64,000 nucleotides of DNA from Streptomyces sp. NBC_00557 (lineage in GTDB: Bacteria > Actinomycetota > Actinomycetes > Streptomycetales > Streptomycetaceae), in NCBI RefSeq assembly GCF_036345995.1, contig NZ_CP107796.1, positions 2,852,001-2,916,000 on the forward strand. Direction: 5' to 3'. The notes below the pieces were generated by a model. It had not been told where the DNA came from. It saw only the letters and a list, made by a program, of their open reading frames with translations, and ran no database searches. The position numbers and the translations under genes are program-made. Shown here piece after piece: positions 25,168 to 33,156 of this stretch. Each line of letters opens with the position of its first letter. Position 1 is the stretch's first letter.

Positions 25168-26886
25168 CTACTTCACCGCGACCTGGGAGATGTCCAGCAC
25201 GCCGGTCCAGTCGCTGATGACGATGTTCCTGACGTCCTTGCCGTACAGGCGCTTGTAGACCGGGTGGAACAGCGGCACGACGAGGGCCTTCTCGCCGATC
25301 CTCTTGTCGAGGGCGCCCCAGCGCTTGGCGGCCGCGTCAAGGTCGGTCAACTTGTTGATCGCGTCAATCTCGGCATTGACCGACTTGTCGTCGAGCAGGC
25401 CCGTGTTGAAGTTCGCGCCGTCCTTGACGATCTGCCGGCCGTCGAAGATCGGGGCGAGGAAGGGTCCGCCGGAGGGCCAGTCGGCGCCCCAGTGGGCGAG
25501 GAAGAACCCGGGCTCGGTCTTCACGCTGTGGATCTTGTCCCGGTAGTCGTTGTCCTCCAGGCCCTGCAGCCGGACCGTGATCCCGGCCTTCTTGAGGGCG
25601 TCCTGGATGGCGGTCGCGATCTCCGGGCTGGTCTCGAAGTCCTTGGCGTTGGAATGGGTCAGCGTGATGGTGAGCCCGTTCTTGTAACCCGCCTCGGCGA
25701 GCAGGTCCTTCGCCTTGGCCGGGTTGCCGGACGCGCCGGCCGGGAACGGGTCGTACGGCGTGTAGCCGAAGGACTTCTGGTCCGGCAGGAAGGTGGTGGC
25801 GGGCTTGGCGAGCGCGCTGCCGCCGGCCGCGTTGACCACCGAGGACCGGTCGACGGCGTAGGCGATCGCCTCGCGCACCTTCGGGTTGTCGAAGGGCTTC
25901 ACGGTCGGGTTGAACGCGATGTAGTTCGTGTATCCGAAGTGGCCGGTGCCCACACGCGCGGCCAGTTCCTTGTCACCGCTGACCTTGGCGAGTTCGGCCG
26001 GACCCAGGTTGGTGTCCGTGGTGACCGCGGCCGCGTCCGCACCCTGGGACGCGGACAGCCGCTGGTTGATCACCGAGGAGTCGAGGCCGGAGCGGACGTC
26101 GATCGTGTCCGGGTAGGCCTTGCGCTGGTCGTCGACGGCCGGCGACCAGTAGGGGTTGCGCTTCAGGATCAGGTGCTCGCCGTCGTTGTCGTTCCTGACG
26201 ACCTCGTACGGGCCGGAGGAGACCGGGTGCGCCTCGTACTTGGTGCCCGTGTCCTTGCTCTTCGGGACGGGCGTGAACTGCGTCTGCGTGGCGAGGTACG
26301 GGAACTCGCCCTCGGGCTTGTTCAGGTGGAAGACGATGGTCCGCGCGTCCGGCGTCTCGATCGCCGAGAGGCCCTTCTTGTCCTTGTACGGCCCCTGGTA
26401 GTCGGCGGCGCCGACCAGCCAGTCCCTCAAGTAGGGCGCGCCACCGGAGAGTTCGGGGGCGAAGGAGCGCTCGATGCCGTACTTGATGTCGGCGGAGGTG
26501 ATCGGCGTGCCGTCCTCGTACTTGAGGCCCTTCTTCAAGGTGTACGTCCAGACGGTCGCGTTCTTGCTGGGGCGGCCGGTGTCGGTGGCGAGGTCGGGGA
26601 CCACCTTGGCGCCGGCCGCGCCGTTCGCCCGGTTGCGGGTGGTGAGGGTGCGGAAGACCAGTGAAGGGACGTTTCCGCCGCCGGAGGTGTAGAGGCGGGC
26701 CGGGTCGAAGTCGGTCTGCGGCTCGGAGTTCAGCACCGTGAGGGTGCCGCCCTTGTGGGGCGCGGAGTCGCCACCGGAGCCCTTGGCATCGTTGTCCTTC
26801 GGGCCGCAGGCGGCGGCGCCCGCTGCCACGACCAGGCTGACGGATGCCGCTGCCACGCGGCGCGCTATGAGGGACGGTTGACGCAT
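25168..26886 (-). CDS. Extracellular solute-binding lipoprotein, family 5 (peptide-binding)
   Basis: A 572-residue lipoprotein with signal sequence and lipobox AGAAAC just before GPKDNDAKG. The family 5 pattern is clear: GGTLTVLNSEPQTDFDPA at the start, YTLKKGLKYEDGTPITSADIKYGIERSF in the middle and the C-terminal half with FFLAHWGADWPSGG. These proteins capture oligopeptides, or sometimes nickel or opines, outside the membrane for a Dpp/Opp importer. It is the first structural gene after a leader-peptide and hairpin region (26920-27211), so expression of the operon is probably set by attenuation. Confidence 0.92.
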   Translation of the reverse strand: MRQPSLIARRVAAASVSLVVAAGAAACGPKDNDAKGSGGDSAPHKGGTLTVLNSEPQTDFDPARLYTSGGGNVPSLVFRTLTTRNRANGAAGAKVVPDLATDTGRPSKNATVWTYTLKKGLKYEDGTPITSADIKYGIERSFAPELSGGAPYLRDWLVGAADYQGPYKDKKGLSAIETPDARTIVFHLNKPEGEFPYLATQTQFTPVPKSKDTGTKYEAHPVSSGPYEVVRNDNDGEHLILKRNPYWSPAVDDQRKAYPDTIDVRSGLDSSVINQRLSASQGADAAAVTTDTNLGPAELAKVSGDKELAARVGTGHFGYTNYIAFNPTVKPFDNPKVREAIAYAVDRSSVVNAAGGSALAKPATTFLPDQKSFGYTPYDPFPAGASGNPAKAKDLLAEAGYKNGLTITLTHSNAKDFETSPEIATAIQDALKKAGITVRLQGLEDNDYRDKIHSVKTEPGFFLAHWGADWPSGGPFLAPIFDGRQIVKDGANFNTGLLDDKSVNAEIDAINKLTDLDAAAKRWGALDKRIGEKALVVPLFHPVYKRLYGKDVRNIVISDWTGVLDISQVAVK

Positions 26887-26919
26887 CGGAATGACGACCT
26901 CTCGGGGTGACGTGAGGAA

Positions 26920-26944
26920 ACTGATCGAGGGTTTCTCGATCAGT
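26920..26944 (-). terminator. Attenuator-like hairpin between the leader peptide and the binding-protein gene
   Basis: On the minus strand ACTGATCGAG and CTCGATCAGT form a perfect 10-bp stem with an AAACC loop, followed by TTCCTC. It lies 135 nt after the leader-peptide stop and 33 nt before the binding-protein start. A smaller hairpin CGTGAC-GAG-GTCACG sits at 27015-27029 in the same leader. Together these fit conditional termination, but no alternative pairing has been proven. Confidence 0.6.
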
Positions 26945-27079
26945 GAGACATGTGGACGAGGAGTGAGACGACTGCGGGCAGATGTCGGCCCCGGCGCCGG
27001 TCGTCGGAAAACGTCGTGACGAGGTCACGGACGGAGGAAGAACAGAGAGAATCGCGACGCGAGCGCCAGGGCGGCGGCG

Positions 27080-27175
27080 TCAGCGACAGTGGATGTCGGC
27101 CACGCAGAGCGCGGTCACGCCGATGAGCGCCAGCTCGATGGCTGCGCTCTCCTGGGCGGCATGACTAGACCACAT
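27080..27175 (-). CDS. Putative leader peptide (31 aa) ending in ADIHCR
   Basis: A short frame starting MWSSHAAQESAA and ending VTALCVADIHCR before TGA. It has two cysteine codons, at residues 25 and 30, close to the stop. No Shine-Dalgarno sequence is present; instead a good -35/-10 pair places the predicted transcription start at or 1 nt before the ATG, so the mRNA should be leaderless. Short actinobacterial peptides with terminal Cys codons are known upstream of sulfur or ABC-transport genes, where ribosome pausing controls the downstream operon (cysteine attenuation in mycobacteria). Regulation of the peptide transporter by cysteine or peptide supply is inferred. Confidence 0.65.
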   Translation of the reverse strand: MWSSHAAQESAAIELALIGVTALCVADIHCR

Positions 27176-27182
27176 GCGCAGA

Positions 27183-27211
27183 AATATGTACGACCTCGCC
27201 GCTCATGTCAA
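27183..27211 (-). promoter_or_regulatory. Promoter of the leader peptide and peptide ABC operon
   Basis: The -35 element TTGACA (27211-27206) is a full consensus match, followed by a 17-bp spacer and CATATT (27188-27183), which matches four of six -10 positions. The expected start point is about 27176, directly before the leader ATG. The -35 box lies inside the 31-bp palindrome at 27197-27227. Confidence 0.7.
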
Positions 27212-27227
27212 TGTGACATGAGCGGCG
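27197..27227. promoter_or_regulatory. Perfect 14-bp inverted repeat: operator and/or DUF3152 gene terminator
   Basis: CGCCGCTCATGTCA (27197-27210) and TGACATGAGCGGCG (27214-27227) are exact complements separated by ATG. It begins 5 bp after the DUF3152 stop codon and covers the -35 box of the ABC operon promoter. It can therefore serve as terminator of the upstream gene, as an operator for the downstream one, or as both. Confidence 0.75.
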
Positions 27228-27231
27228 TCTG

Positions 27232-28806
27232 TCAACTCCCGGGGTAAGGCCAGGGATTGGGCAGACAGTGGATTCCGTCATGGTCGAGGAACTTGGTCTG
27301 CTGCTGCATGACGGGTGCGAGTTCGCCGTTCTTCTGGCAGGTCACATGACCGTGGCCGAGACGGTGACCGACCTCGTGGTTGATCAGCATCTGCCGGTAG
27401 GCGTGGATTTCGTCCCCGTATGTCTTGCTGCCCTCGGCCCACCTGTATGCATTGATCATCACGCGTTCGGTGGCGGCCGAGTCGCAGGAGACGTTGTCCT
27501 CCGTGGTGTCGAGACCGGACTTCGCGCACCACGTGGCGGTCGTGCCGGGGCTGGCCAGCGTGATCACGAAGTCGGGTTTGCCGGAGGAGATCCGCTCGAA
27601 GGTACGGGCACCCCCGTGGGCCCAACTGCGGTCGTCGTTCAGCGTCTTCTGCACGGCCTCGGCGAACAGCCTGCCGTCCAGGCCCAGCCCCTGCTCGACG
27701 TCGACGCGGTAGGTGTACTTCTGCCCCTTGCCCGGGGCCTTGTCGAACCCGGGCACCGTGCCGAACTTCCCCGAGCCCTTCAGTGTCGGGCTGAGCGGGT
27801 ATTTCCGGTCCATCGCCTGCTCGTACGACAGCGTCACCGTGCCCGGCGAGGCCGACGGGCCCGCCCCGGCCGGGGTGCGTGCGGCGCGGGCCTGGCCGGT
27901 GGCGGACCGCGCCTGTGCGGCGCCGGTGTCGTGCTTGCCGGTCACCTGGCCGGCGACGACCACCGCGAGCACGGTGGTGATGGCGGCCGCGGCGACGCCG
28001 GTGAAGGCCCGTGCGGGGCCGCGCCGGTCCTGGCCGGGTGCCGTTTCCGGGGCGGTGCCCGTGCCGTCGGGCGACTGCGCGTCCGTGGTGGTCGCCCGCC
28101 CGGTTCCCCGGGCGCCTGCCGGGGCGCCGCCGCGCGAGCGCTGCGCGGGCGGGCCGACGGCGACTCCGTCACCGCCGTCCGCCTCCGGCGTGCTCCGCGT
28201 GCTCCGCGTGCTCGGCGTGTTCGCCGGGTGCGCCTCGGTGGGGCCAGGCCCGCCGGGGCGGGGGGCGCGGGGCGCGAAGACGTTCACGTCGTCGTCCAGG
28301 CCGGCACCGCCGCGGCGGCCGTCGTGGCCGTCGGCGAACGCGTCAAGGTACTCCTGCCGAGGACCGGGCACGGCGCCCGGTCCCGCCGACCGCTGCCGCG
28401 GAAACACCGCACCGGGTCCGGCCGCTCCCGCGAACTCCCCCCAGCCGCCGCCCGCTTCCCGCTGCTCGGGATGCCCACCACGAGCGGGAGCACCCCCACG
28501 GAACCCGGGGACCCCGTGCGCAGGAGTCCCCTCGGAAAGCCTTGGGACACCGTGCGCGGGCGTACCGTCAGGAAGCCTCGGAACACCGTGCGCGGGCGTC
28601 CCGTCCGGAAGCCTGGGGACACCGTGCGCGGCCGCGGGGCCTTCCGGCGTCGGTGCGGGGCGCTGGCCCGGCAGCAGGGGCCGGTCGGCGCGGGCCGCGG
28701 GCGCGGCGGTGCCGGGTGCGCGGGAGTCCCGCTGGTCCGTGGGCCGGGCGGCCGTGTCCGTGGAGGTGTTCTTCGGGGCCGGTCCGCGGCGGCTGTGGCG
28801 TCCCAC
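27232..28806 (-). CDS. DUF3152 protein with metzincin-type zinc motif
   Basis: A 524-residue membrane-anchored protein. A long Pro/Ala/Gly-rich N-terminus holds four tandem copies of a 12-residue unit (GVPRLPDGTPAH type, 28500-28640). A transmembrane helix AAAITTVLAVVVAGQV follows at about residue 265, and the C-terminal DUF3152 domain (about 330-524) is extracellular. This domain contains HEVGHRLGHGH with His477, Glu478, His481, Gly484 and His487, which fits the metzincin HExxHxxGxxH signature, so a secreted metalloprotease role is likely. Several cysteines flank the motif. GTG 28806 is preceded by GAGGAG and lies 5 bp after the upstream hydrolase stop. Its promoter is shared with that gene. 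Confidence 0.82.
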   Translation of the reverse strand: MGRHSRRGPAPKNTSTDTAARPTDQRDSRAPGTAAPAARADRPLLPGQRPAPTPEGPAAAHGVPRLPDGTPAHGVPRLPDGTPAHGVPRLSEGTPAHGVPGFRGGAPARGGHPEQREAGGGWGEFAGAAGPGAVFPRQRSAGPGAVPGPRQEYLDAFADGHDGRRGGAGLDDDVNVFAPRAPRPGGPGPTEAHPANTPSTRSTRSTPEADGGDGVAVGPPAQRSRGGAPAGARGTGRATTTDAQSPDGTGTAPETAPGQDRRGPARAFTGVAAAAITTVLAVVVAGQVTGKHDTGAAQARSATGQARAARTPAGAGPSASPGTVTLSYEQAMDRKYPLSPTLKGSGKFGTVPGFDKAPGKGQKYTYRVDVEQGLGLDGRLFAEAVQKTLNDDRSWAHGGARTFERISSGKPDFVITLASPGTTATWCAKSGLDTTEDNVSCDSAATERVMINAYRWAEGSKTYGDEIHAYRQMLINHEVGHRLGHGHVTCQKNGELAPVMQQQTKFLDHDGIHCLPNPWPYPGS

Positions 28807-28813
28807 GCCGGCC

Positions 28814-29797
28814 TCAGCTCCTCGTGCCCGCGTCGGCGGCGGCTTTCGCGGTGTCCGCGAGGAGTTCACGGAACGCCGTGGCCACCACGTCCGGGTACTC
28901 CATCATCGCCACGTGCCCGGCGTCCGGCAGGGACAGCAGGCGGGAGTCGCGGAAGGCGCGGGCGGCCCGGCGGGCCATGCGGAAGCCGACCAGCTGGTCA
29001 CGGCCGCCGTAGATCAGCAGGGTCGGCGCGAGCACGCGCTCGGCCTGGCGCCACAGCCCGTGCTGTCCGCCGAGTGTGTAGGCGTTGACGATCCCGCGCG
29101 CGGAACGGGTCATCGCGTCCCAGAAGTACGGCAGTTGCAGCCGCCGCTCCAGCTCCGCCACGGCGTGCTGGAACGCCTCGGGCGACACGCGCGTGGGGTC
29201 GCCGTAGCAGAGCGCCATGACGCCGCGCATCCGCTGCTCGGCCGTCCACTCCCTGGTGAACCGGGTGAACAGGGCGGCCACCCCGGGCACGCCGAGCAGC
29301 GCGGTCGGCGCCGCCGTGCGCTGGATGCGCAGCTCCGGCAGGGCGGGTGACACGAGCGTGAGCGTACGGACCAGGTCGGGCCGTACGGCGGCCACGCGCG
29401 TGGTGACCGCGCCGCCGAGCGAGTTGCCGAACAGGTGGACCGGGCCGCGGCCGGACGCGTCGAGATAGCGGATCACCGCGCGCGCGTGCCCGGTGACCGA
29501 GTAGTTGCCGTCGTCCGGGGGCGGGGAGTCGCCGAAGCCCGGCAGGTCGACCGCCTCGCTGTCGACGACGTCGTCCAGCTCGGCCATCAGCGACGACCAG
29601 TTCTGCGAGGAACCGCCGAGCCCGTGCACGTACAGGGCGGGCGGCAGGCCCTCGCGGGCGGGACGGCGGGAACGGATCGCCAGGGTGACTCCGGGCAGCC
29701 TCACGGAACGCAGCCGCTCGCCCTCGCCGACCCGGACGGGCGCCACCCTGGGAAGGACGCTGGCGGCCGATACGGACGGCGACTCGGTCGAAGACAT
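28814..29797 (-). CDS. Alpha/beta-fold hydrolase
   Basis: A 327-residue hydrolase. The oxyanion strand YVHGLGGSSQNW, nucleophile elbow GNSLGG, acid GGRDQL and histidine AGHVAMMEYP form a standard triad. The cap region is helical. Substrate cannot be deduced. It is transcribed with the DUF3152 gene, and the same neighbour association exists in Streptomyces and related genera. The upstream region holds a GTCAC-N7-GTGAC dyad near 29845. Confidence 0.85.
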   Translation of the reverse strand: MSSTESPSVSAASVLPRVAPVRVGEGERLRSVRLPGVTLAIRSRRPAREGLPPALYVHGLGGSSQNWSSLMAELDDVVDSEAVDLPGFGDSPPPDDGNYSVTGHARAVIRYLDASGRGPVHLFGNSLGGAVTTRVAAVRPDLVRTLTLVSPALPELRIQRTAAPTALLGVPGVAALFTRFTREWTAEQRMRGVMALCYGDPTRVSPEAFQHAVAELERRLQLPYFWDAMTRSARGIVNAYTLGGQHGLWRQAERVLAPTLLIYGGRDQLVGFRMARRAARAFRDSRLLSLPDAGHVAMMEYPDVVATAFRELLADTAKAAADAGTRS

Positions 29798-30063
29798 GCG
29801 GCAATGTTACGAGGTGATCACGTCACGGTTCATGTGTTCGCCGTCACAGGCGCCGTGACAGGTAATGGTCAAGCGTCACAGGTGGAGGTGAACAGAAGTG
29901 ACAGACCGGAGCCGGCGGCGGACAAAAACCGCCGTCGGCGAACAGGGGCTGCGAACGGGCGAGACGGCATGGCGTCCGGATCTGCTGTCTCCTAGGCTCG
30001 TCAGAGGGCACCCGTATGTGGCCCCTGCTGTTTCCAGGGACGTTCGTAGAAAGGGAGCCCACC

Positions 30064-30288
30064 ATGGCCTATGACCCCACCGAACCCGACACGATCGAGG
30101 ACCTGGAGGCCGAGACGGCCCCGGAGATCGGCGTCGAAGCCAACGAGGTGGACGCCGCCGAGCAGCACGCCGACATCGCGCCGGACCGCGACGACCCCCT
30201 GACGGCCGTGGATCCCGACCGGGCGAACGAGGCCGATCTGGTCGAACAGGCGCGCGTCGTCGCGCTCGACGAGGACGACTACCGCTGA
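30064..30288 (+). CDS. Small acidic hypothetical protein
   Basis: A 74-residue, strongly acidic protein beginning MAYDPTEPDTIEDLE and ending LDEDDYR. There is no membrane segment and no recognised domain. The start at 30064 is supported by GAAAGGGAG 6 nt upstream. It is divergent from the hydrolase gene and upstream of a TetR regulator. The regular codon use and good ribosome site indicate a real gene; its function is unknown. Confidence 0.65.
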   Translation: MAYDPTEPDTIEDLEAETAPEIGVEANEVDAAEQHADIAPDRDDPLTAVDPDRANEADLVEQARVVALDEDDYR

Positions 30289-30444
30289 CCTCGGCCGACT
30301 CCCACGGGCCCACGAGCACCCCGCTGCGGCTTCCGCGGCCGTCCGGTACGTGAAATTCTGCGCTCGCACCGCGCACAGCACGGTTACCGAAAAGTACGAT
30401 GGCCGCGCGGCGACACCGCGAAATGGACGACTTTGGGAGGCGGC

Positions 30445-31086
30445 GTGACAGCCATCGAGCAAACTGAGGCGGCACGCCCGCGTGGCACTCGTCTGCCGCG
30501 CCGAGCCCGACGGAACCAGTTGCTGGGCGCCGCCCAGGAGGTTTTCGTCGCTCAGGGGTACCACGCCGCGGCGATGGACGACATCGCCGAGCGGGCCGGT
30601 GTGAGCAAGCCGGTGCTCTACCAGCACTTTCCCGGCAAGCTCGACCTCTACCTCGCCCTGCTGGACCAGCACTGCGAGTCGCTGATCCAGTCGGTGCGGA
30701 GCGCGCTCGCCTCGACGACCGACAACAAGCAGCGCGTCCGGGCGACCATGGACGCCTATTTCGCCTACGTGGAGGACGACGGCGGCGCGTTCCGGCTGGT
30801 GTTCGAGTCGGACCTGACGAACGAGCCCGCGGTGCGCGAGCGCGTCGACAAGGTCACGAACGAGTGCGCCGAGGCGATCTGCGACGTCATCGCCGAGGAC
30901 ACGGGCCTGTCGCGCGCGGAGTCGATGCTGCTCGCCTCCGGGCTCGGCGGTCTCGCCCAGGTGGTGGCCCGCTCCTGGCTGCACAGCGACCGCAGCGTGC
31001 CGCGCGACCAGGCGGTGCAGCTGCTGACCTCGCTGGCCTGGCGGGGCATCGCGGGTTTCCCGCTGCACGGCAGCGAACACCACTGA
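30445..31086 (+). CDS. TetR-family transcriptional regulator
   Basis: A 213-residue regulator. The N-terminal DNA-binding domain is RRNQLLGAAQEVFVAQGY, MDDIAERAGVSKPVLYQHFP and KLDLYLALLDQH; the rest is a helical ligand domain. GTG 30445 has GGGAGG 4 nt upstream. A -10-like TACGAT lies at 30395-30400. In mycobacteria the orthologous position (Rv3208) also holds a TetR gene next to DUF3107, so this is an old pairing. The target is unknown. Confidence 0.9.
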   Translation: MTAIEQTEAARPRGTRLPRRARRNQLLGAAQEVFVAQGYHAAAMDDIAERAGVSKPVLYQHFPGKLDLYLALLDQHCESLIQSVRSALASTTDNKQRVRATMDAYFAYVEDDGGAFRLVFESDLTNEPAVRERVDKVTNECAEAICDVIAEDTGLSRAESMLLASGLGGLAQVVARSWLHSDRSVPRDQAVQLLTSLAWRGIAGFPLHGSEHH

Positions 31087-31224
31087 CGCGCGCGTACGGG
31101 CTCCGGCGGCTGTTCGCTGATGGCGTTCCGGCCGGGAGCGTGTACGTCCCCTCACCGGGCTAATGTGTGCTGAAGTAGGGCGCGGAAGATCGCGCACATC
31201 AGTGACCGTCGGAGGGACATAGCC

Positions 31225-31452
31225 GTGGAGGTCAAGATCGGCGTGCAGCACGCGCCCCGCGAGATCGTTCTGGAGAGCGCTCAGAGCGTCGAGGAGGTCG
31301 AGCGTGTGGTCGCCGAGGCGCTGGCCGGGAAGACGGGGCTGCTGAGCCTTACGGACGAGAAGGGCCGCAAGGTCCTGGTCCCGACCGACCGCCTCGCGTA
31401 CGTGGACATCGGCGAGCCGACCGTCCGCAAGGTGGGCTTCGGCGCGCTGTAG
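31225..31452 (+). CDS. DUF3107 small protein
   Basis: A 75-residue protein with sequence VEVKIGVQHAPREIVLES at the start and DRLAYVDIGEPTVRKVGFG at the end, matching the actinobacterial DUF3107 family at full length. GTG 31225 has GGAGGGA upstream. A TAATGT -10-like element is at 31161. It is followed by a strong terminator. Function is not established; constant linkage to the TetR gene suggests co-regulation. Confidence 0.85.
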   Translation: MEVKIGVQHAPREIVLESAQSVEEVERVVAEALAGKTGLLSLTDEKGRKVLVPTDRLAYVDIGEPTVRKVGFGAL

Positions 31453-31467
31453 GCGGACATCATGCAC

Positions 31468-31500
31468 AAGGGCCCGGCGGCCGCGAGCCGCCGGGCCCTT
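31468..31500 (+). terminator. Strong intrinsic terminator after the DUF3107 gene
   Basis: AAGGGCCCGGCGGC (31468-31481) pairs perfectly with GCCGCCGGGCCCTT (31487-31500) across a 5-nt loop. Confidence 0.85.
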
Positions 31501-31622
31501 TCGCGTGGAAGGTGCACACAAGCGGAGCACAACTCCTCCACAGCGGGGGATTGAACTCCGCAGGTCACGGGTAGGACGCACGACGACCGTCAAGGCAGAC
31601 GCGCCGTGGGAGGGACCCGGAG

Positions 31623-31883
31623 ATGATCCTGGAAGCACTCGGATCGGCTGTGCTCGGTCTCGTCCTGGCGTCGGCGGCGGCGTACCGGCTGTCCCACCGC
31701 CTGCCGGCCCGCCCGCTGGTGCTGTGCACGGGCGTCGCGGGCGCCCTCTTCGGCGACTTCGTCACCCACACCGCCCTCGGCACCGACGCCGCCTGGCTGA
31801 GCCTCGTGGGCGCCGCGATCATCTCGACGGCGTCCCTGTCGCTCCTGCTCCGCCCCCTCCGCCGACGATCATTGACGGCGTAG
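31623..31883 (+). CDS. Small integral membrane protein, unknown function
   Basis: An 86-residue protein with three hydrophobic segments (LGSAVLGLVLASAAAYRL, PLVLCTGVAGALFGDFV and WLSLVGAAIISTASLSLLL) and a basic C-terminus. CGGAG lies 4 nt before the ATG. It stands alone between the DUF3107 terminator and the convergent ferritin-like gene. Confidence 0.65.
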   Translation: MILEALGSAVLGLVLASAAAYRLSHRLPARPLVLCTGVAGALFGDFVTHTALGTDAAWLSLVGAAIISTASLSLLLRPLRRRSLTA

Positions 31884-32012
31884 GCGAAGCCGAGCCGTCA
31901 GGGGCGCGGGGCCCTGCTCGAAGTGCGGCTTCGCCGCGTGGGCGCGAGCAGCCAAGACGCACCCGCAGCCGCGCGACTCCCCACGCCCACCCCCGCAGAG
32001 CGCACCCGCCTC

Positions 32013-32750
32013 TCAGGCCGCGAGGCCCAGCGCGGCCATCCGCTTCGTGTGCGCCTCGGTGATCCTCGAGAACATCTTCCCGACCTCCGCGAGATCGAAC
32101 CCGTCGGCCACCCCGCCCACGAGCATCGTCGACAGCGCGTCCCGGTCGGCGACCACCCGCTGGGACTGCGACAGGGCCTCGCCCATCAGCCGCCGTGCCC
32201 ACAGCGCCAGCCGGCCGCCCACGCGCGGGTCGGCGTCGATGGCGGCGCGCACCTTCTCCACCGCGAACCCGGCGTGCCCGGTGTCGTCGAGGACGGCGAG
32301 GACCAGCTCGCGCGTGTCGGAGTCGAGGCGCGCGGCGACCTCGCGGTAGAAGTCGCTGGCGATGGAGTCGCCGACGTACGCCTTGACCAGGCCCTCCAGC
32401 CAGTCCGAGGGCGCGGTCTGCTTGTGGAAGCCGTCCAGCGCGGCCACGAACGGGTCCATCGCCGCCGTCGGCTCCTCGCCGATCTCGGTCAGGCGGTCCC
32501 GCAGCCGCTCGAAGTGGTGGAACTCGGCCGAGGCCATCTTCGCCAGCTCCGCCTTGTCCGCGAGCGTGGGCGCGAGCTTCGCGTCCTCCGCGAGCCGCTC
32601 GAACGCCGCGAGCTCGCCGTACGCGAGCGCGCCGAGCAGATCCACGACGGCGGCGCGGTACTGCGGGTCGGCGGAGGCCTGCGCCCAGTCCTTGGCGGCG
32701 ACGCCGGCGGGTGCGGCGGACTCGTTCTCAGGCTTGTCAGAGCTAGTCAT
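32013..32750 (-). CDS. Ferritin-like diiron-fold protein
   Basis: A 245-residue mostly helical protein. Possible metal ligands are in GELAAFERL, SAEFHHFERL (ExxH) and DDTGHAGF, arranged as in ferritin-like four-helix bundles of the MiaE-related kind. Mycobacterial Rv3210c occupies the same place next to the DEAD-box helicase gene. Enzymatic activity is not known. The start at 32750 is followed by an acidic unstructured leader of about 25 residues. Confidence 0.75.
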   Translation of the reverse strand: MTSSDKPENESAAPAGVAAKDWAQASADPQYRAAVVDLLGALAYGELAAFERLAEDAKLAPTLADKAELAKMASAEFHHFERLRDRLTEIGEEPTAAMDPFVAALDGFHKQTAPSDWLEGLVKAYVGDSIASDFYREVAARLDSDTRELVLAVLDDTGHAGFAVEKVRAAIDADPRVGGRLALWARRLMGEALSQSQRVVADRDALSTMLVGGVADGFDLAEVGKMFSRITEAHTKRMAALGLAA

Positions 32751-33156
32751 GAGGCGCACAATAGCCCGCTCGCGTGGCGCCGGAGAGCCCCGTCGGATCA
32801 GTGTGACCACCATGACGTGACCAAATCGGCCATCGCATGTGCGCGAATCCGGGGTATGGTGGTAATGCGCCTGCAGGAGTGCGTCGACGATGCTCGACGG
32901 CTCCGCACAGGCCGCACGTATGAGGATGCCCGGTCGGTGGCCCGATCGGCTCCGACCCGACAGCCCTCCGTGGCCGTACGGCACAGTCCGTACGACGACC
33001 GGAGGGACACCCTCAGCGGTACGAGCGCTAGAGCGTCGGCAGAGGTCCCGTGTCATACGGCTTGCCTTGAGTGGCTCGCCCGTACGGCAGCCGACGTCCC
33101 CGGCACGGTCGCACATGACCCCCGCGCTCGCCTCGCGCCGCGCACACAGAAGAGGC
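32751..33156. other. Divergent promoter region and long leader of the DEAD-box helicase gene
   Basis: This 406-bp gap separates two divergent genes. A TATGGT -10-like element is at 32855-32860. The remainder contains CCGTACGG-type dyads and a CCCTCCG...CGGAGGG pair (about 32962-33006) that can fold on the plus strand. No protein is supported here. A structured 5' leader is plausible for an RNA helicase gene but unproven. Confidence 0.4.
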
